From contig ML058526.1 in NCBI GenBank assembly GCA_003013855.2, positions 1,550,001 to 1,614,000 on the forward strand: a stretch of 64,000 nt of DNA. Reading direction: 5' to 3'. A program made the translations under genes and the position numbers. This DNA comes from Liriodendron chinense. Its lineage: Eukaryota > Streptophyta > Magnoliopsida > Magnoliales > Magnoliaceae. This document shows, in pieces, positions 59,998 through 64,000 of this stretch (positions are counted from its first letter, which is position 1; every line of letters starts with the position of its first letter). The notes beneath the pieces were generated by a model. That model was not told the DNA's origin and searched no databases. It was given only the letters and a program-made list of their open reading frames with translations.

Positions 59998-60532
59998 GAT
60001 TTTCAAGTTCTAGTTTGAATAAAGTTTGGTTTTTTAGAAGTTTTGTGAGAGTTTGTGTACTCCGGACATGAGTTCCTTGCAATTCTCTGAGATTACCATG
60101 ATTGGGTTATTGGAATTCGAATTATAGTAACCCTTGAGCATGCCATAGTCTCTTGGCATGGCTATTACTCCGAAGGCTACAAGTTCAAGTTCTATGTGCT
60201 TCATTAGAACTAGAAATCTGATTTCCAGATTAAGTGGGACTGTTTGTGCTTGAATGTTATATTCTCCAATTAGATGAGAGATAGGACTTTGATTCTAATT
60301 GTGTTGTGCTTGGATGAATGGATTAGCATTGGACTACTACAAGTGGATCCTTGATGCTTTAGTTCTTCTTAATTTCATATTTTTCTATTTTATGTGAAAA
60401 ACTATCTTCTTAAACTTCTTAGATTCTAGTTATTAGATTTGTTGGAATTGTTTACCTCTTTCCCTGTGGATCGACCTCGGCCTTACCGAGAATTATTATA
60501 CATCACAGCTTTGCACTTGAGGCGAGCGAACA

Positions 60533-61800
60533 ATACCAGACTGAACAAAATCACAAATGACATGTGGGGTTTGGGGGAACCTGTTTCGGACAATAACTGT
60601 GTAGGAAAATTCTGAGATCTCTACCAGAACGGTTCTCTACCAAAGTTATTACTTTAGAAGAATGTTGGGACCTAGATACCATGAAAGTTGAAGAATTACT
60701 AAGGTCCCTTCAAACTCATGAGTTATATTTCAGAACTCCCTCTAAATCCAAAAGTACAGCCCTGAAATCTTCTCACATGAAACAAGATTCTGAATATGAA
60801 AGTGAAGAAGATCCAGACATAGAAGAAATGACACTTATGGCAAGAAATTTCAAAAGTTCTTCAAAACTAGAGGAAATACTTCTAAAAGGAAACGCTACCA
60901 GAAGGGTAAACCTTTTGACTCTAAGAACAACAAAGGTAAACTTTTTAAGAAGTCAAAAGATCCTCAATGTTACAAATGTAAAGGATTTGGTCACATTGCA
61001 TCCGAGTGCACCGATAAAAAGACCAAGAAAAAGGCAATGGCGGTTACATGAGATGATACTGAAGAATCTGAATCAGAATCAAATATATACCAAAGTGATG
61101 AGGAACAAGGCTCAATCAAAATTTTAATGGCTCCATCATTGATATTGTACCTCGAATTGAACCCATTGCAAAGATTACCGAAGACATTGATGATCATGAA
61201 TCCTCTAACACTGAAAATGATTCTTTAAGTGATGATGAGGATGAGGATGAAGACCTTCAGGAGCTATATAACCAACTATACATTGAAAATATGAATACTA
61301 TTAAAAAGTTGGGCCAAATGAAGGCTGAAAATGATAAATTGACTAAGAGCCTTGACGGATTGAAAATTGAGAATCAAAAGATGAGTCAAGATCTAGAAGA
61401 ACTGAAAAGGAAGAATGATGAGCTTGAACAAGAAAAGAAAAAATTCATGAGTGGTGAATCTCTCGATATGCATGCTTGACTTGAGAAAGAACTCAAAGAG
61501 GCGAACACTGAAATTGATCATCTTAAGTGTCAAGTTGTCGACTCCAGAAGACGTTTCGCCCAAGGAGAAGAAAACCTTGAAAAACTCTTGGGTATTGTAA
61601 GATCACTGGTGGATAGAAGAGGTTTGGGCTATGACAGTCACACTTCAAAAACTACCTCAGTCCATCCGATGGTAAGAAAAGATCATGGTGCATCGGCGAG
61701 TAAAACCAAAGCATCTTCTGTTTGCCATGCTTATAGTGACATTAGCCACCTAAAGTTTGAACGCATGGCTTTCAAAATTTCGATCAGAAACTTGAAATGA
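60533..61800 (+). pseudogene. gag: Copia E gag, 3' part
   Basis: Continues gag after the solo LTR: ILRSLPERFSTKVITLEECW and MKVEELLRSLQTHELYF. A frameshift follows near 60850. The zinc knuckle CYKCKGFGHIASEC is at about 60980-61020 in another frame. The coiled coil MNTIKKLGQMKAENDKLTKS is at 61291, and a stop separates it from EKELKEANTEIDHLKCQ. It ends in the SVHPMVRKDHGASASKTKAS block. Confidence 0.83.
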
Positions 61801-62268
61801 AAATTTGTATCGACCGGCAAAAATGTGCAATCCAATTGGAATCCTCCTATGCATATTTCACCAAAAAGAGGGAACATGAGAAAGAATTATCCTGCACTTC
61901 CTAGGAAGGACAAGAGGATGGATGAACTGTTGGAGTAAGTCAAAATGTTGAATTTGAAAACTGTTATTCTCTTACGTGAAAAAGAAAAATCTGCTTCTCC
62001 TAAGAAAACTAGAGAATAACACCATAAGAATACCACTCATAAAAAGACAACAACTAAATGGGTAGTTAAGAACAAGTGTTTGGTCATTCATACTGCCCTA
62101 AAAGCTGGGAATAACCATAGATGGTATTTGGATAGTGGTTGCTCTAGACACATGATAGATGATAAATATCAATTTTGTGCATATGACGAATTTGATGGTG
62201 GGTCTGTCACATTTGGTGATGGGAGCATGGCTAAAATCATTGGTAAATAAACCATCACTAGGCCAGGA
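61801..62268 (+). pseudogene. pol: Copia E protease region
   Basis: HRWYLDSGCSRHMIDDKYQF is the aspartic protease active site (D-S-G), at about 62115-62175, followed by GGSVTFGDGSMAKIIGK. It is preceded by a Lys-rich linker with stops. Confidence 0.8.
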
Positions 62269-63237
62269 TTGTCAGAAATTGAAAATGTGCTTTATGTTGA
62301 TGGTCTTAAACACAATCTTCTGAGTATCTCACAAATTTGTGATGATGAGCACTCAGTAAGTTTCTCCAAAGATATGTGCAAGATCCTGAACTCCACAGGA
62401 AAATTAGTTATGAAAGGTCTACGCACAGGAGACAACTGCTATGTCATTGAAAATCACAACAATTCAAGCTCCTCAACCATGTGTCACATGGCCATTAAGG
62501 ATGAAACAGAATTGTGGCACCATCGACTCGGACATGTTCATTATAGAAATTTATTTAAACTGAGTCAGAAAAAATTGGTAAGAGGTCTACCTAAGATAGG
62601 TAAAAGACCTAAAGCTGTGTGCATCGCTTGCCAAAAAGGTAAACAAATCAAGGTTGCACACAAGAGAACCTCTATCCTGGTCACATTAAAACCATTTGAA
62701 TTGCTACACATGGACCTAGTTGGTCCTACAAGGGTTCTTAGCCAAGGTGGAAAACAATACTTCTTTGTAGTCTTTGATGATTACTCTAGATTCACATGGG
62801 TCGCCTTCCTAAGAGAAAAATCTAACACATTTGAAGAATTCCAAAAACTAGTGAAGCGACTTCACAATGAGAAATGATACATGGTAGCCAGAATCAGGAG
62901 TGATCACGGCGGTGAATTTGAAGATCATAGTATGAAGGATTTGTATGATGAGTTGGGTATTCGTCATGAGTTCTTGGCACCCAAAACACCTCAAGAAAAT
63001 GGGGTTGCTGAAAGAAAAAATCGAATATTGTTGGATATGGCCACAGCTATGCTTAATAATAAGAACCTTGCGAAAAATCTGTGGGTCGAAGCAGTAAACA
63101 CTGCCTACTATATTGTAAATCGAGTTTATTTGAGGGTAGGTCTAAACAAAACTGCTTATGAACTGTGGTGTGGAAAGACACCAAATGTGAAATATTTTAA
63201 GGTCTTTGGTAGCACATGTTATATTCTAAGAGACTGA
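62269..63237 (+). pseudogene. pol: Copia E GAG-pre-integrase and integrase
   Basis: ENVLYVDGLKHNLLSISQIC and WHHRLGHVHYRNLFKLSQ (zinc His residues), CIACQKGKQIK (zinc Cys residues), then catalytic Asp in LLHMDLVGPTRVLSQGGKQY. A TGA near 62877 interrupts. RIRSDHGGEFEDH has the second Asp and TPQENGVAERKNRI the Glu, so D, D and E are all kept. Confidence 0.87.
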
Positions 63238-64000
63238 AAATTTGGGAAAGTTTGAGGGTATCTTCTTAGGGTACTCATTAAATAGTAGAGTCTTTCGTGT
63301 CTACAACATTCGAACCTCATCAGTTCAAGAGTCAATCAATGTGACCGTAGATGATAAATTGGATGAATCAGTGTCTCCAAGGTAATGAAGAAGAAGATGA
63401 GGGTATATGCGAGATAGGCAAATCTGATAAACAACCATTATCTCCAAATGCCCCCACTACTCTTAGTGATGTACAAGTTGTCAAGGATCACCCCCTCAAT
63501 CAAATCATTGGGAATCCTAACACTGATGTCAAAACCAGGAGATAGTTGGAGGCTATCAACAGTCACCTGTGTTTCACTTCTAAAATAGAACCTAAAAATG
63601 CCGATGAAGCTCTAAACGATGAATTCTGGATCTTTGCTATGCAGGAAGAGCTTCAACAATTCATTAGAAATGAGGTATGGTATTTAGTCGATAGGCCTGA
63701 AAGACAAAATGTTATTGGAAACAAATGGATTTTTAAAAATAAATCTGATTAATCTGGGAATGTTATACGGAATAAGGCTCAGTTAGTTGCGCAAGGGTAT
63801 TCTCAAATTGAAGGTATTGATTTTGATAAAACATTTGCCCCTGTAGCTAGACTCGAGTCTATTAGAATTCTTATGGCTGTTGCTTTTGCTTTAAAGTTTA
63901 AATTATTTCGATGTAAAAAGTGCCTTCTTGAATGGTATTCTTGATGAGAAGTGTATGTCGAACAACCAAAAGGATTCATTGATCCTAAATATCCTCACAA
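63238..64000 (+). pseudogene. pol: Copia E integrase tail and start of reverse transcriptase
   Basis: A degraded integrase C-terminus leads to RT at about 63546: NEVWYLVDRPERQNVIGNKW, then after a stop KAQLVAQGYSQIEGIDFDKT and FAPVARLESIRILMAVAFAL, with VEQPKGFIDPKYPH at the window end. The YVDD box lies beyond the edge. Confidence 0.85.

Larger units (their letters stand above)
58889..60532 (+). repeat. Solo Athila-like LTR F, TSD ATACC
   Basis: Starts TGTTGAGCCTCC and ends GGCGAGCGAACA, as in gypsy 1 and 2. Perfect ATACC repeats flank it at 58884-58888 and 60533-60537. At 1644 bp it is longer than its relatives because of a 305-bp tandem duplication. It carries a four-unit palindrome array (59147-59349). 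Confidence 0.92.
56409..64000 (+). mobile_element. Copia E: Sirevirus-like Ty1/copia element, cut by right window edge
   Basis: 5' LTR 56409-58364, PBS, gag, protease, GAG-pre-integrase, integrase and the start of RT. Gag is split by a solo Athila-like LTR. It belongs to the same family as copia A but retains pol. Many stops and frameshifts make it inactive. The possible left TSD (AAACT) cannot be checked. Confidence 0.88.

Overview
The window is nuclear DNA from a flowering plant. It holds one recognisable host gene, a five-exon aldose 1-epimerase on the minus strand (55503 down to 40147), surrounded and invaded by LTR retrotransposons. The retrotransposon families (Sirevirus-type and Tork-like Ty1/copia; Athila-like and Tat-like Ty3/gypsy), several MITE-like inverted repeats and GT-AG introns all point to an angiosperm. 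Dispersed repeats rich in GTGGGGCCCACC-type sequence (around 36.8-37.5 kb and 55.7-56.0 kb) remind me of magnoliid or other early-diverging angiosperm genomes, but that is a weak impression.

Left part (1-34522): a stack of nested insertions, ordered by target-site duplications (TSDs) read directly from the sequence. The oldest is a plus-strand Tork-like copia element (copia B; integrase from 19554, RT, RNase H, 3' LTR ending about 34522). Into its integrase went a minus-strand Sirevirus-like element (copia A, off the left edge to 19553), which has gag and an accessory env-like ORF but no visible pol. Copia A then received a solo LTR of its own family (2955-4958, TSD AAATG) and a complete plus-strand Athila-like element (gypsy 1, 9180-18888, TSD GCAAG). 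Copia B also received a second, minus-strand Athila-like element in its RNase H (gypsy 2, 21790-30878, TSD CAAGT) and a deleted copia element in its 3' LTR (copia C, 31677-34274, TSD CCCTG). No copy looks able to make its proteins: stops, frameshifts, an 802-bp deletion, a 205-bp duplication and lost active-site residues were seen.

Middle part (34523-56408): host DNA. 34523-40146 is non-coding, with a probable old solo LTR (36140-37732) and a long-TIR MITE (37893-38135). The aldose 1-epimerase gene follows. Its exons join in frame to 338 codons with the expected His, His and Glu catalytic residues. Introns 3 and 4 hold small inverted-repeat elements. The 10.7-kb intron 2 holds a 3'-truncated Tat-like gypsy element in the same orientation as the gene (45236-54017), which carries a degraded, apparently spliced antisense accessory ORF, and a nest of TGTAAAT-rich MITEs.

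Right part (56409-64000): another Sirevirus-like element (copia E, plus strand, off the right edge) with a 2-kb LTR, initiator-Met PBS, gag, protease, integrase and the start of RT. Its gag is split by a solo Athila-like LTR (58889-60532, TSD ATACC) that contains a 305-bp tandem duplication doubling its TATA-box region.

The most unusual signal is regulatory. LTRs of unrelated superfamilies (Sirevirus copia D and E; Athila-like gypsy 1, gypsy 2 and the solo LTR) carry regularly spaced arrays of the same roughly 22-bp palindrome, built from two inverted CCGACCGGTC half-sites about 50-78 bp apart. The half-sites end in RCCGAC, the core of the plant DRE/CRT element.
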